Assembly: GCA_951812925.1 (NCBI GenBank)
Contig: OX638369.1
Coordinates: 40,729,061 to 40,793,060 of the forward strand
DNA length: 64,000 bases
Direction of reading: 5' to 3'
From: Calliopum simillimum
Lineage: Eukaryota > Arthropoda > Insecta > Diptera > Lauxaniidae
Shown: positions 45,426 to 57,010 of the stretch, one piece after another
Numbering within the stretch: position 1 is the first letter of the stretch
How the letters are laid out: the number at the start of each line of letters is the position of its first letter
The notes under the pieces: generated by a model
What the model was told of the DNA's origin: nothing
Database searches by the model: none
The model's input: the letters and a program-made list of their open reading frames with translations, nothing else
Translations under genes and position numbers: made by a program

Positions 45426-47720
45426 ATTACACAGGTCAACAAAATTGGTTATAACAAAATTTTTATTTTATTTTTTTTTTTTTAAATACATAAGTAGGTT
45501 AAGCCAATTTATTGTTTTTTCTGTGGCATTTGGAATATAACTGATAGGAAATTTAAAATTTTCACTAACACAACAAACTTTAAAAAAATTAGAATGGAAT
45601 TCATTTAAGAAAGAAACAAGCAGATAGCCAACCCCTTAGATATATCTCCCTCAGAAAAACACGCGCTATAAGCACTGCAGTTGGACATACCAATTCAAAT
45701 TTAAAATTCTTAGCAAAATGCACAACAAAATTTCTGGACATTTAATTTCGCATAGCAACAGAAAATAGACAGCTTTTAATTGTCTTTAAGTATCATACTT
45801 GTGCATTCTTACTGACTGCATTTATGTTTTTACAGACACGAATTAATATTATTTTTTTATTATCCAATATAATTACCATGGCAAGAATACATTAAAAATG
45901 TAAATTCTTATGTAATCTTGGCTAATTTTGCTTCTAAGTTGTGGGACATTCAGCGAAAGTTTTACATTTTATTTCAAATTTCTCAATTTGAACAAAATTA
46001 CAAAAAAGAAATGATGTTCCATGGTTTTAGAAAAACATAATTTTTTTCTTATGCACTTTTCTCAGAAACTATTTGTTTTTTGGAAAAAATTTAGATAACT
46101 TTTTAAATGTTATACATATCTACAAAAAATTAAGTTCCACAATTTTGTAGCTTTAAATTAGGGGAGAGTCCCCCAAGGTGGACATCCCCCTAAGGTGGAC
46201 ACACCTGAACTTTTTTTTTGCATAAGGTGGTAGCACTGTGTGCTTCATGTGTGTATTACAGTTTGGTAACACGCAGTTTTTGGATATGTTATGAAGTTAC
46301 TCCTCGTGACTCTTTGTCTGCTGCAATACCCCGGTCGTAGAAGTTACTCGAAAAGTTTGGACGGCGCTCGGAATAAGTTCGATTTAATAAACGAAAACAG
46401 TGTTTCCAAAAACGTAAGTACCCTTTTAACTTAGCTTACGTACCAAACAAACATATTGTAAACAAATTTGCATAATATTGGAGGCTGATAATTTTTTTTT
46501 TTTTTTGTTTTTTCCAAGTAAATTGCGTTTTTACCCTTAGGTGGACACTTTTTAAACCCTAATGTGAACATTTACGTTTTTCATCAAAATTTGTGCACAA
46601 ATTATATTAAATTATATTTATATGAATGTTAAAAGACAAATACAGTTACAGGCGTGTGACTTAAGATTGTGAGTCACACAGACAGCGGCTCTGAGTACAC
46701 TTGTGATCAGTGTACCTCCGATAATGCTGATTGAGTCCTTTTTTTGTCTACTTAACGCTAGGTCTGCGCTTACTTTGCATAACGAATTTTTCTTTTTATA
46801 AGCAATCCATGTAATTTTCAATCAAAAACATCAAAGATTAAATAAAATTGTCAAAACATGAATTTTTGGGGTTTTTTCCAACTTCTGGAGTGAATTTCTT
46901 AGGTGTGTCCACCTTGGGGGAACTTTTTTTAATGTGGCCATTTTTGACTATTTTTGAAATGGGTAATAATTTTAGTTATGTATATTGATGATATCAAAAT
47001 TCTGTTTCATAGGTTGTTAGCTAATGAGTTAAGGTTTCAGGAAATGTATAATTATTCAAGATATGTTATGTTGTTCAGATTCTACCATTGTTTAAAAGAT
47101 TGGTGTCCACCTTGGGGGACTCTCCCCTGCAAAAAAATGGTGCTCTACAATTTTGTAGCTCAGAAAATTTCATATCAAAAAGTATAGCAAATTATTTTCG
47201 TACGACCCACAGTTTAGGAGATATCATATTTTAAGATATTTTCCGCATACAAGTGTACATAGTAATCTGAATGTTGATTTTCAAAGTACTATAACTACGC
47301 CTACGCCATAGTATCATGGTTGAATTTTTTTGTGGGTATTTTTCCATATATTTTCTGAGTTACAAAATTGTAGAGCACCATTTTTTCGTAGAAATAAGCG
47401 TTAGCGAGATACTAATTTTCTCGACCTTTGTCCTGAATAAATTTTTGTACGACAGTGAAATTGGTCTCGAATTTTGGTGCATAATTTGAAACTAAAAAAT
47501 AGGCCGACTAGAAGAAAAAAATTTTGGATTTTATATGTTGAGTTGGAAAGTCCTATTTCACTGAACCATATCTCCTTAACCATAGGTCGTACGAAAATAA
47601 ATAGCACCATTTTTTGATATGAAATTTAACGAGCTACAAAATTGTGGAACTTAATTGTAGATATAACCGTTAGCGAGATATTTGAAAAAAACAGTTTTTC
47701 TTGACCTTTTGCGCCCGATA
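45426..47720. repeat. Composite old repeat with ACACAGGTCAACAAAA end
   Basis: It begins ACACAGGTCAACAAAATTGG (45432). The motif TTCCACAATTTTGTAGCT appears at about 46137, and inverted or varied at 47146, 47362 and 47630, often next to 'GTTAGCGAGATA' text. It looks like a worn foldback of the superfamily seen at 24.9, 36.7 and 52.3 kb, split by the pogo-like element at 46161-47127. The exact structure is unclear. Confidence 0.45.
46161..47127. mobile_element. Pogo-like MITE, GGGGAGAGTCCCCCAAGG termini
   Basis: The left GGGGAGAGTCCCCCAAGGTG and the right CACCTTGGGGGACTCTCCCC (followed by TG instead of TA) are inverted; left flank TA is at 46159-46160. AGGTGGACA recurs inside the left end (46176, 46193, 46541) and inverted near the right (about 46905, 47103). 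The architecture matches the 3710-4566 element. There is no transposase. Confidence 0.8.
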
Positions 47721-48297
47721 TCTCACGTATGCACCACCTCTCAGGAATTCACTAGAAGAGAACTTCATACCTACTATTGGAAGAACACTCACAAAAAAAT
47801 TCAGCTTTGATACTATAAAGAGGGTCAGCCAAGCGCTGGCTCTCCGTCTATTAAACCTAAAATAGTAAAAAAAAAATATGTTTAAATTGTCGTGCCCTTG
47901 TTTATATTTTAAAATAAATTCTCATTTCAATTCTCTTTAAGTATCTGTTGAGATTAGTTTGGAACTATTTTAAGAACTTAAGATCAAATGATTTAAGGAA
48001 CATAATGCCATCCTAGTTCATATAACAGACGAGCATATGTCAAGTATGTACGATTCATATTGTATCAACTGCACACTGCAAAGTAGCGCTTCCAAAACGC
48101 TAATTAAAAAATATTCAAAAATTTTTAATAAGAAATCAGTAACAGCAGCTAAATAAATGAAATCTATTTTTTAAATGCAACTCTTTCGTAGAACACCACA
48201 TAAATATATTAAATTAATAATTTATGGATTACAGCTGGTATTCATAATTTAAATGGTCTGTAAAGAAACAAAAAAGTGGTTGCACTCAATTGAAGGT
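47721..48297. other. AT-rich stretch, nothing recognised
   Basis: No feature supported. Confidence 0.4.
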
Positions 48298-49290
48298 AAA
48301 CTAGTAAGGGTGGTATCTTTGGCCTGGCCAAAAACTAAATACCCTACACTGCATTTCAAGTATATTATTAGGAGAGTATAAGAACAAATTGCTTATATGG
48401 GAAGTGCCACGCCCTCACCTCCGAGCTTACCTTGATTTTGCGTAGAGTTTGCATTTACTGTTCTGAAAGTTTAAGTAAAATTCGGTTATCTTTCAGTATA
48501 GCATTTTGAAACTTTCGCTTATATGGGAGGTGCCACGCCCTCTAATCCTTCTTCGCCTACTTTAAGCTCAGAGTTTACAATTAATGTTCTTCGTGTTTGA
48601 GTGAAATTTGGTTGGATTATCTCAAAAAACACTTTCATTATATAATTTTGAAACATTTGCTTATATGGGAGGTGCCACGCCCTCTGGTCCGAGTTAACCT
48701 AAATCTTGCGTGTAGCTTGCATTTATAGATCCGAGTGTTTGAGTGTAATTTGGTTGGGTTATCTCAAAAAACGCTTTCCGTATAACATTTTGAAACTTTC
48801 GTTTATATGGGAGGTGCCACGCCCTCTAGTTCGAATTCGCCTTGTTCTTGCTCAGAGCTTATACTTACTTTTCCTAGTATTTATGTGTAATTTGCTTCTG
48901 TTATTGCAAATAATGCTCTTATTATTGCATTTTGAATATAGTTTTTGTATGGGCGGTAGGCGTGTCCGTTAACCGATTTCGCTCATTTTCAATCCCCCGA
49001 GCTAACTTTTACGACGGAGGCAGAATACCAAATGTCATTGAATTATGTTGCTCAGTTTTCCCAAAAAATGTATTTCCACACACACCCAGCCAGCCACCCA
49101 GCCAGCCAGCCAGCCACCCAGCCAGCCAGCCAGTCAGCCAGCCAGTCAGCCAGCCAGCCAGCCAGACAGATGGACTCAGGAGGTGACGCTGATCAAGAAT
49201 ATATAAACTTTTCTATATCTGCCACGCCTCCTTCTCTGCGTTACAAACGGAAGGACAAAGTGAATATACCCTGGGTGTAGGGTATAAAAA
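48298..49290 (-). mobile_element. DINE-1-like element, complete reference copy
   Basis: Minus-strand copy. The 5' end at 49290 (TTTATACCCTACACCCAGGG in reverse) is followed by the core and a long (GTCY)-type tract, seen as CCAGCCAGCCAGCCAGCCAC-like text at 49087-49165. GGGCGGTAGGCGTGTCCG is at 48951. Array units carry GGGAGGTGCCACGCCCTC at about 48525, 48669 and 48811, with a variant at 48401. The 3' end has the hairpin TTTGGCCTGGCCAAA (48319-48333) and ACTAGT at 48300. Subterminal motifs ATACCCTACAC near the 3' end and GTGTAGGGTAT near the 5' end are inverted. Helentron-type elements encode no protein in this short form. Confidence 0.9.
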
Positions 49291-49734
49291 TACATATATC
49301 TGGCTAGTTTTGTAGAGTAAATACATAGCAAAAATTTTGAGAATAAAGTATAAACTTTGTATTTGTATTCATTCCAATTTGGTTTGAATTTTACACCATC
49401 CAAAGTTTATACTTTATCCTCAAACTTTTTACTGTGTACTTATTTGCTATAAAGATATGTTTGTCACCGTTTCTGAGAAATGCATTAAGCACAAAATTTT
49501 CCACAGCTTAATTTTTCAGCGAAATGACGACCTACTACTATAAGATAGATATTATTTGAGCTGCTCATAACCGATAACTTATTTCTAGAGAACATACACA
49601 CTATGTACATATGCAATACATATGTATCATTTCAAGTACAATAATTCACTTTTACTGAGGATAATATTCAGGATATGTTCAATTTGTATACAATATGCAC
49701 TAGACTAAGTAGTTCAAGAAAAAAGCGATTTTAG
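49291..49734. other. AT-rich stretch, nothing recognised
   Basis: CAAAGTTTATACTTTATCCT (49400) and AATAAAGTATAAACTTTG (49343) form a small inverted pair; nothing else. Confidence 0.35.
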
Positions 49735-50095
49735 GAAATTCAAAAAAGGTAGCTTCAAATATTTTCAAAATTTTTGAGGGTCATTTGGAAGTCGGTCAGT
49801 AGAGATTTCATGCAAATTTACTGCTTATTCAGAAAATTTATATATAAATTAGTATCTCAAGTTTAGAATTAATTATATGTTGTTTTTAGCTGAAGTCCCC
49901 GAAAGGAACGTTTATTTTGAAATTTTATTCTATGTACTGTCAAATTTCAAAACTTCATGTTTAATGAAAATTATTGCCTCAAGGTCATAACGAAATCACA
50001 CAAGAAACATTTTTCTAGATCACTATAATCCACTTATTCTGCTTTTATGGGTCTTTTTTGACCATTCTTTCTAGTTTTACAAATTTATGGTGGGG
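49735..50095 (+). repeat. Dispersed repeat 'R34', third copy
   Basis: GGGTCATTTGGAAGTCGGTC, GAAAGGAACGTTTATTTTGA and TTTTATGGGTCTTTTTTGAC parallel 33960-34400. The hAT target site is more diverged here and carries no insertion. Confidence 0.6.
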
Positions 50096-50383
50096 CGCAG
50101 TTTCGAGAATATATTAATTTTGAGAATTTCAGCTAAAAGACAATATATAGTTAATTTCAAGGTTTTCAAAATGCCGTAAGGCAAGAATTATGTGAATTCG
50201 GACATGCGAGTGCGGCACATTCGTTGCAAGCAAAGTTTTCAAACTGCAATGGTGAGGGTATTTCAGTTATTGCTAGGCTAAATATAGCTCCGTTATTAGT
50301 TTTGGTTTAATTTTCATGATATAAATAACAACTTTTTAACAACAAAAATAGAAATTTTTTACCAGTCTATTTATTGTACATTA

Positions 50384-51202
50384 GATAGGGTCGAAATTTA
50401 GATTTATCCCGAAACCGACTCAGAAGTTAGAAGGACTCTTAAAAACGATGTCTTTATCAGTTTTTTTTTTTTCCATTCCGAGAAAAACCAATGGAGCACT
50501 TTTGCTCCTTTTTGGTTTTTGGTCATAACTCTTTTTCTATTACAAAATGGGTACCCTAGGGTGCTTTAGAAATAATGACTATGTTTGTGCAAACATTTTG
50601 GCGCTAAAAAAATTCCACAAAAATTCTGAAAAAATTGACACCTATCCTTAGAAAGATCCTAAGCATTTTAAGTCTTATCAAATTTTTTCCTAGATGTCAT
50701 GGTTTTGGTTTTGGCTTGGTTTTGCTGACAAACGTTAGCTTAACAGCTGAAAACTCGCTATTTGCTTAAATTTTTAAAAATTACAAAATATCTCAAAAAA
50801 TTCTAAAAAAAATCATACATATTTTTTGGACAATTTCAAGCATTTTTTGACTGCTACACTTTTTTCGTTGGATGCCTTGTTTTTGAGTAAAAAATCGTTT
50901 TTTCGACCGCGTAATTGAAAAACGTAACAAGATTAATTTTCGGACGCGAATATTATCTAAACCCCTAAAAAAATTATTTAAATGCCAAAATTTTAGTAAG
51001 AACATAGTCTTTATTTCAAAAGCTCGGGTATCCATTTTGTAATGAAAAAAAATTTATGATCAAAATAGGCATACAGTAGGATCAAAAGTGCTCCATTGGT
51101 TTTTCTCGGAATGAAAAAAAAAACCATGCAGACATCGTCCTTTTAACTTTTGAGTCGGTTACGGGATGATTTGTTTCTCCTTCATACAAAATCGAACATG
51201 TC
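50384..51202. mobile_element. Foldback element, 40.8-kb family
   Basis: The left GATAGGGTCGAAATTTAG and the right AAAATCGAACATGTC are imperfect inverted ends. Arms share ATCCCGAAACCGACTCAGAA and CCAATGGAGCACTTTTG with their complements. TA flanks are at 50382-50383 and 51203-51204. A 9-bp direct repeat TATTGTACA also lies at 50372-50380 and 51203-51211, so the boundary may be slightly different. Confidence 0.75.
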
Positions 51203-51214
51203 TATTGTACAATT

Positions 51215-51540
51215 TAAATCATCATATCTATGAAACTATTTAGCGTACATAGATGAGATTTGGTACATATGTAAAAAGCACAAAGGCAAATAATGTGTAT
51301 TGAAAAATGGGGGTATTACGCCCCCTTAAATCACTTCATCATATCTCTAAAAATATTTGACGCACATGAATGAGATTTGATACAAGTGTATAGAGCGCCA
51401 GGACAAGTAATGTTCACTGGAAAAATATTTCATAATTTAAAAAAAAAAATCATAATTTATGAGATTTGGTACACATGTAAATGGATAAGGACAAATGACA
51501 TCGTTTGGAAAAATTTATGATGCCTCGTCAACTTAACAAG
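51215..51540 (+). repeat. Three degenerate tandem units
   Basis: GAGATTTGGTACA-ATGTA recurs at 51255, 51372 and 51461, each time after 'CATCATA' and before 'GGACAAAT' or similar. Unit lengths are about 117 and 89 bp. Confidence 0.65.
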
Positions 51541-51899
51541 ATAAAGTGATCCAACATTCACTGGGAAATCCTGGTTTTTTGTAAGATTTTCAATTTAAAA
51601 TTTGTATGATGTAAAAAATGTCACGTTCATATTATCTTGCATCGATTCAGATTATGATCAAAACAGAAAAAAGTACAGAAGATATTTGAATCAAACAAAA
51701 CTCATTATAAAGTAACATTACTGAATAAGATTCTAAAATTAATTGCACTTAAAAATTCTGACTTGTATCGCTGAATTCTGAATTTCCTTGAATAGGCACG
51801 AAAACTGCTTCTATGTTTGTCACGAACGTTTACGTCCGTCTGTTCGTAGAAATATTTTTTACGTAAAAACAAAACTATGTAGAAAGTTTATGAATTTTT
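51541..51899. other. AT-rich stretch, nothing recognised
   Basis: No feature supported. Confidence 0.4.
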
Positions 51900-52225
51900 T
51901 ATGCTGCTCTTACCATCCAAAGTAAGCTCGGGAGATTAAAAATGAGCGAAATCAATTAGCGCCCAAACAAAAAAAAAATTAAAATGGAATAATAACAGCA
52001 GTATTTACGATAGTGCAACAAAACCAAGGCCATGGTTAAGCTTTTTACTCAAAAACTTATCAAAATCAAGGCCATGACTTATTCTTCCCATCACTAAATG
52101 CAACCAAAATACACACAAATACTTAAAACCATTATGGTAAGCTTCAAACAGAAACTTACAAAACGCTATAATTCAAGCGTCATTTTAGATAATGCAACAA
52201 AATTTCATATAGTTACTAAGAATAG
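51900..52225 (+). mobile_element. DINE-1-like element, old partial copy
   Basis: CGGGAGATTAAAAATGAGCG, AAATCAATTAGCGCC and later GATAATGCAACAAAATTTCA match internal text of the complete copies in plus orientation. Neither end is kept. It was hit by the small element at 52020-52096. Confidence 0.5.
52020..52096. mobile_element. hAT-like MITE, 77-bp deleted copy
   Basis: AAAACCAAGGCCATGG to CCCATCACTA. The right terminus CATCACTA is intact; the left TAGTGATGAGC is lost. AGTGCAAC (52012-52019) and AATGCAAC (52097-52104) form an 8-bp duplication with one mismatch. Confidence 0.6.
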
Positions 52226-52289
52226 TCGGCGAATGGTTCAGAAGATATTCACATAAGTCGTTAAGGTTCGAAAAAACTGGTTTTTGAAT

Positions 52290-52758
52290 ATGAGTTGTAA
52301 GATTTTATTTTTAGTTTTTGAATCTTCCACATCGTATGAAAAATATTCCTAAAACTATAGAACTTAAGGAGAAATTACTTGCTGATTCGGACTTAATGGT
52401 TCAAAATCCATTCAAAATGGTTTCGTGTTCATCAAACCTCATCAACTTTTTTGTAGTAAATTTTTTTAATTACATAATTGTGAAACATTATTTTTCTACA
52501 GCACTAACCGTTAGTGGGATATTCGCGAAAATAGATCTTTAAGACCTTTGACCTTGCGATTTCTCGAAAACGTTTGCAATTAAGATTCTCTTTTAAAAGA
52601 AAACGCCTAAGTGGTCGATTTCAGAGGGTCTGAATATCTAATATCTATAATTTCGTTCACGTTTTTTTATTAACAGCCTATGAGAACATAAGTAAATCTT
52701 TGCTATATCCACTAAAGTAAAATACATAAGTCAAATTTTGTTGACCTGTGTACATACA
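52290..52758. mobile_element. Foldback arm ending TTTTGTTGACCTGTGT
   Basis: The right end is the inverse of the 45432 terminus. Internal text CTAACCGTTAGTGGGATATT and CCTTTGACCTTGCGATTTC parallels 47650-47730. No opposite end is recognised nearby. Confidence 0.5.
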
Positions 52759-54280
52759 TAAATAAACAACTAAAGTTAAACAAAAGACACCAAGAGTAAA
52801 AAAACGGGCAAAATTTGTCATAACACAACTCAACCGGCTTAGCTGCATTTCTATTGTAGTGGTAGGTATGGGGAGTTCAGCAGAAGTTTTTCGTTTCTTT
52901 TTACTTTGCTGCTGCTGCTGCTGCTTAACTGGGCTTTAAGAAGTTTTTTCACAATTTAGTCAGCTGGTTGGCTGCTTTTGCTGTCCAATCCATTGGACTT
53001 GGATTTGCAAACATTGAGCTTTAATCATTATAACACATATGTCTGTCGGTGTAGATATGTAGGTTGGATGGATAGCAGAAACAGAGAGTTTGTCAAACAT
53101 TTGCATTTGCTTTGATTTTGTTACACATTTAAAAAACTATTAATTATTTTTTTATATATATTTTTTTTTTTTTTTTTTAAATAATAAAAATTTTAATTAC
53201 ACTTTACTGCGAACTGCAACAAATTAATAAACTTGCAGTATATCTGGTATATACAATTTAAAAACTGCACACTGGCAAGACACGGCACATTTTTTTTTTT
53301 TTTAATTTATTTTTTTTATTTAAATTTTATTATTTTTAATTAAAAAAAAAAAAAAAATATTGTTAAAATCATAAAAAAATTTTCATTAAAATCCACAAAA
53401 TGTATCGCGTTGCTTTAACGATGTTCGATACTGCGACGAAACAACAACAACAACAGCGAACGGCGACAATAACAGCAGCGACAAAACGCGACAACCGTTT
53501 TCAACGAAAGTTACAAACCAAATAAATCGCTTGAGCAGAAAATTCGCCTTGATATTGAAAAGGAAATTACGTTGAATGGCGTTAACTGAAATTGAACAGT
53601 GAATTGAATGGAATGGCTCTGGCTTGCTGGCTGGCTGATTGACTCTTTGCTCAACAACTTGTTTGCTTTGTTGTTGTTTGAGTTGTGTTCATAGCATGGT
53701 GGCGCGTGCGAGTGCGCTCTAGCGGTGTATTTCTAAAGCTTCTTCTACTTTGGCCAGAAAAAAACAAATGTTTTTGTTTTGTTTTTGCCAGTGTTGAAAA
53801 CTTGTGCTCTGTTAGATCCGGTTGCTGACGTTGACTGTCACTGGAATAAAAATTTTTCTCTTGAATTCTTTGCAAATTTTTTTTACACCTGCACTTTCAA
53901 TTCAACGTTCAATTTCAATAGAAAAAATAATGTTATTCAATTTTCCATTGAAAAGCGCGTAGCAGCGGTTCAGTTTCAGCTTACATGTTGTTGTATTCAT
54001 GTTGTTGCTGCTGCAAAGGTGTTGTTCTGTTGCTGCCCATTATCATCGCTGCTCATTATGCATATCAGAGACTGACGTCTGTCTGTCTGTTTGTACTGTA
54101 TATATACAACAAATATATGTATATGTACTTATATATATATTAGTTGTTTTGACCACTTTGCCTAGGTACTGTATTGGCTGTATGTCAGTTGGTCAGTTGT
54201 CAACTTTGCTTTATTTTTCTTTGAGCTGTTGTTTTATTTTATTTAACCCTCTCCCCTCCCAATACCTTTAAAAATTCTGC
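52759..54280. other. Transposon-poor stretch with triplet repeats, possible 5' gene region
   Basis: It holds (GCT)6 at 52908-52923 and CAACAACAACAACAGCG at 53442-53458, long A and T runs (53160-53180, 53290-53360), and less AT-biased DNA at 53400-53760 and 53940-54080. An ATG at 53399 opens a 41-codon frame (MYRVALTMFDTATKQQQQQR) ending at a TAA at 53522-53524. This texture is common in fly 5' untranslated or promoter DNA of large genes, but no splice site, TATA box or homologous exon can be shown. Confidence 0.3.
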
Positions 54281-54756
54281 CCACTCTACTCAACTCTTTT
54301 GATTGTGGGCATTTATTTCCATTTGGTTTTTATTTCTTTTGTGTAACCTCTCTCATTTTAATTAGTTGCGATATTCCTATTTAATCTTTCATTTTCTATG
54401 GCGCTGTTTTTGTGTGAAAATGCGTCAAGTGCTAAGGGAGTGAGGTGGGTTTCTATGCTTAATGGGCACTTAAAAGCACTCTTTTCTAAAGACTATTTGA
54501 TTCTTTTACTTATGCTTTTTTTTTTTTGTGAAAAGTTTTGTATGTTAGCAGCTAATGAAGAACTCTAGATTCTGCAGATTTTGGACATCGAATAAGGTCA
54601 TAGATTTGATTTCCTCACGAAGCATGATTTTGGGTTTTCAAGTAGAAAAGTGCTGTTAAGAAACTACTACTATAGCAGAAGAATATTTAATGACTATTAT
54701 GTGTGATTGGACCTTTCCTTCTTAAATAAAATTACGATTTATTGCATTTCCTTCAA
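54281..54756. other. AT-rich stretch, nothing recognised
   Basis: No feature supported. Confidence 0.4.
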
Positions 54757-55026
54757 ATATATCGTCGGGTTAAAACTACAACAACACATCTACATTTTCA
54801 TGTTTTGAAAAAAAAATGTATTATACGTTTTTTAAAATTGGTTTTTTGAATGAGATTTTGAAGTTTTCTGCTATTTATTTTTTATATAATATCGCATAGG
54901 GACTACATTTCAAGAAAATCGACTAGACTAAGGCATAGAACAGTTTTTTCTTCATGTTTCTGAATTCTTAACTCAAAACGTCAAGGCATGCAGATGTCTA
55001 GTTGTAGTTTTAACCCGACAATATAT
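54757..55026. mobile_element. MITE with GTCGGGTTAAAACTACAAC termini
   Basis: The left CGTCGGGTTAAAACTACAAC is the near inverse of the right GTTGTAGTTTTAACCCGACA. (TA)n at both edges hides the exact target duplication. AGATGT-type blocks continue the arms for a few more bases. Non-coding. Confidence 0.75.
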
Positions 55027-55118
55027 AATCTTGCATGAAAACCTCATATATGATTGAGCTATAAATTTTTGAAATTGTAACTGAAAAATTCAAATTTTGA
55101 ATTCAAAAAGTCCTTATA

Positions 55119-56645
55119 GTACAGTCAATCTGGCATCAAAAAGGGTCTGAAAGTTCGAACGTTGACCCCCGCTCTGATTTTTTGTCAGTAGTTAGTGGTC
55201 CATTAGAAAAGCTTAAATTCAAAATGTCTAGTCCCCCACCCCCCCGTTTTTGAGAAGCTCAAAAAAGTTTTTGATTTGATTTTGTGGCTAAGCCGTAGGC
55301 CGCACAGAAAATTTTATGGAACAAAAAATGAAGACAATTAAATTGTCTTTAACTTTAGTCATTATTAACATAGCTCTAAAACTTGCTGTAACAAAGTAAG
55401 AGGGCGCCAAAGTCGACAAATGCATTTTTTTGCACTTTTTTGCATTTTTGAGGGTCAAATAATTTTTTTTTACCATCGCAAATTTTTTCACAGTAAAGAG
55501 CATAAATAAACCTACAAAATTTATGCAGACTTTTTTTTTCTACCATGCACCGTTTAGGAGATACATTGCATTTCAACCCCTTTGTTGGCATTGGCGCGTT
55601 TCTGTGTCTAAGTTTTTCGTGCCCAGCGCGGCATTGACACGTTTCTACGTCAACTGCTTTTTACCTATGTAACAAGACAAGACATGTTAAGACTTGTTTG
55701 GGCCAGCAGGCTCGATTAAAACATAGTGATGCAGCCCCGTGAAACGCTTTTTTACTCAAGAGGGAGGCATCTTACGAGAAAAGTGCACATGGCATAAAAT
55801 GCTTAGAATCATCCAAGGAACAAGTGTGAATTGTTTTTTTTTTTTTTAATTTTTTTTAATTTTTTTTAGCAAAAAATTTTTTTTAACGTCATTTTTAATA
55901 AATATTTCAAAAAAAAAAAAAACAATTCACACTTGTTCCTTGGATGATTCTAAGCATTTTATGCCATGTGCACTTTTCTCGTAAGATGCCTCCCTCTTGA
56001 GTAAAAAAGCGTTTTGCCTTTCACGGGGCTGCATCACTATGTTTTAAACGTAATATCATCGAGCCTGCTGGCCCAAACAAGTCTTAACATGTCTTGTCTT
56101 GTTACATAGGTAAAAAGCAGTTGACGTAGAAACGCGTCAATGCCGCGCTGGGCACGAAAAACTTAGACACAGAAACGCGCCAATGCCAACAAAGGGGTTG
56201 AAATGCAATGTATCTCCTAAACAGTGCATGGTAGAAAAAAAAAGTCTGCACAAATTTTGTAGGTTTATTTATGCTTTTTACTGTGAAAAAATTTGCGATG
56301 GTAAAAAAAAATTATTTGACCCTCAAAAATGCAAAAAAGTGCAAAAAAAATGCATTTGTCGACTTTGGCGCCCTCTAACTTTGTTACAGCAAGTTTTAGA
56401 GCTATGTTAATAATGACTAAAGCTATAGACAATTTAATTGTCTTCATTTTTTGTTCAATAAAATTTTCTGTGCGGCCTACGATTTAGCCACAAAATCAAA
56501 TCAAAAACTTTTTTGAGTTTCTCAAAAACGGGGGGTGGGGGACTCGACATTTTGAATTTAAGCTTTTCTAATGGACCACTAACTACTGACAAAAAATCAG
56601 AGCGGGGGTCAACGTTCGAACTTTCAAATGCCAGATTGACTGTAC
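55119..56645. mobile_element. 1.5-kb near-perfect palindrome (foldback element)
   Basis: The ends GTACAGTCAATCTGGCAT and ATGCCAGATTGACTGTAC are inverted, with TA at 55117-55118 and 56646-56647. The two arms of about 740 bp match almost throughout, for example GAACGTTGACCCCCGCTCTG, GCGCCAAAGTCGAC, CCCAGCGCGGCATTGACACG and GACATGTTAAGACTTGTTTG, meeting at an A/T-rich loop near 55840-55915. Only scattered substitutions and run-length changes separate the arms. Each arm contains the same 71-75 codon frame (minus 55376-55591, plus 56183-56410), which follows from the palindrome and is not evidence of a gene. The central block GCATCTTACGAGAAAAGTGC is shared with the 18.5 kb family. Confidence 0.9.
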
Positions 56646-56647
56646 TA

Positions 56648-57010
56648 TTAGAAAAAATTACTTTTATTATTATGCCTTATATATTTATTGACTTAAAGTC
56701 GATTGTTCAGCACGATGAGCAAAATCAGTCTTGGCCTTTATTAATTTTTTGAGACCAAGCCCAGGACCACAACTGTTATGCTCTTAAATTTCAAATTAAG
56801 TCTTGTCATGTCTCGGAAACTATTCATGGTATTATGATGAGACTGGGTAGGCCCGTACTGATTACACACAACTACTAAGTCTTTTATTCTGGACAGCTGA
56901 GGGTTATTTCTGTGTAGAGTTTGAATCTGAGGTCAAAACTGACTCATCAACTTTAGATTTTTTTATATTTGAACATACTATAAACACTTTTCCTTCGAAT
57001 TTTGCCCCGC
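56648..57010. other. AT-rich stretch with a hAT-like left-end fragment
   Basis: CGATGAGCAAAATCAGTCTTGG-like text at about 56714 resembles the left terminus of 43944-44260. No right end is found. Confidence 0.35.

Noticed and set aside
48932..49280. Overlapping frames rich in Ser-Gln-Pro-Ala repeats (also at 17154-17438 and 61669-61967)
   Set aside because: They translate the (GTCY)/CAGC microsatellite inside DINE-1-like elements; the same text is non-coding in the other copies.
45432..52758. A single 7.3-kb element bounded by inverted ACACAGGTCAACAAAA ends
   Set aside because: The arms next to the two ends do not match each other, and unrelated complete elements fill the interval; two separate relics are more likely.
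55376..56410. Two nearly identical 71-75 codon frames on opposite strands
   Set aside because: The identity is forced by the palindrome, and no related protein is recognised.
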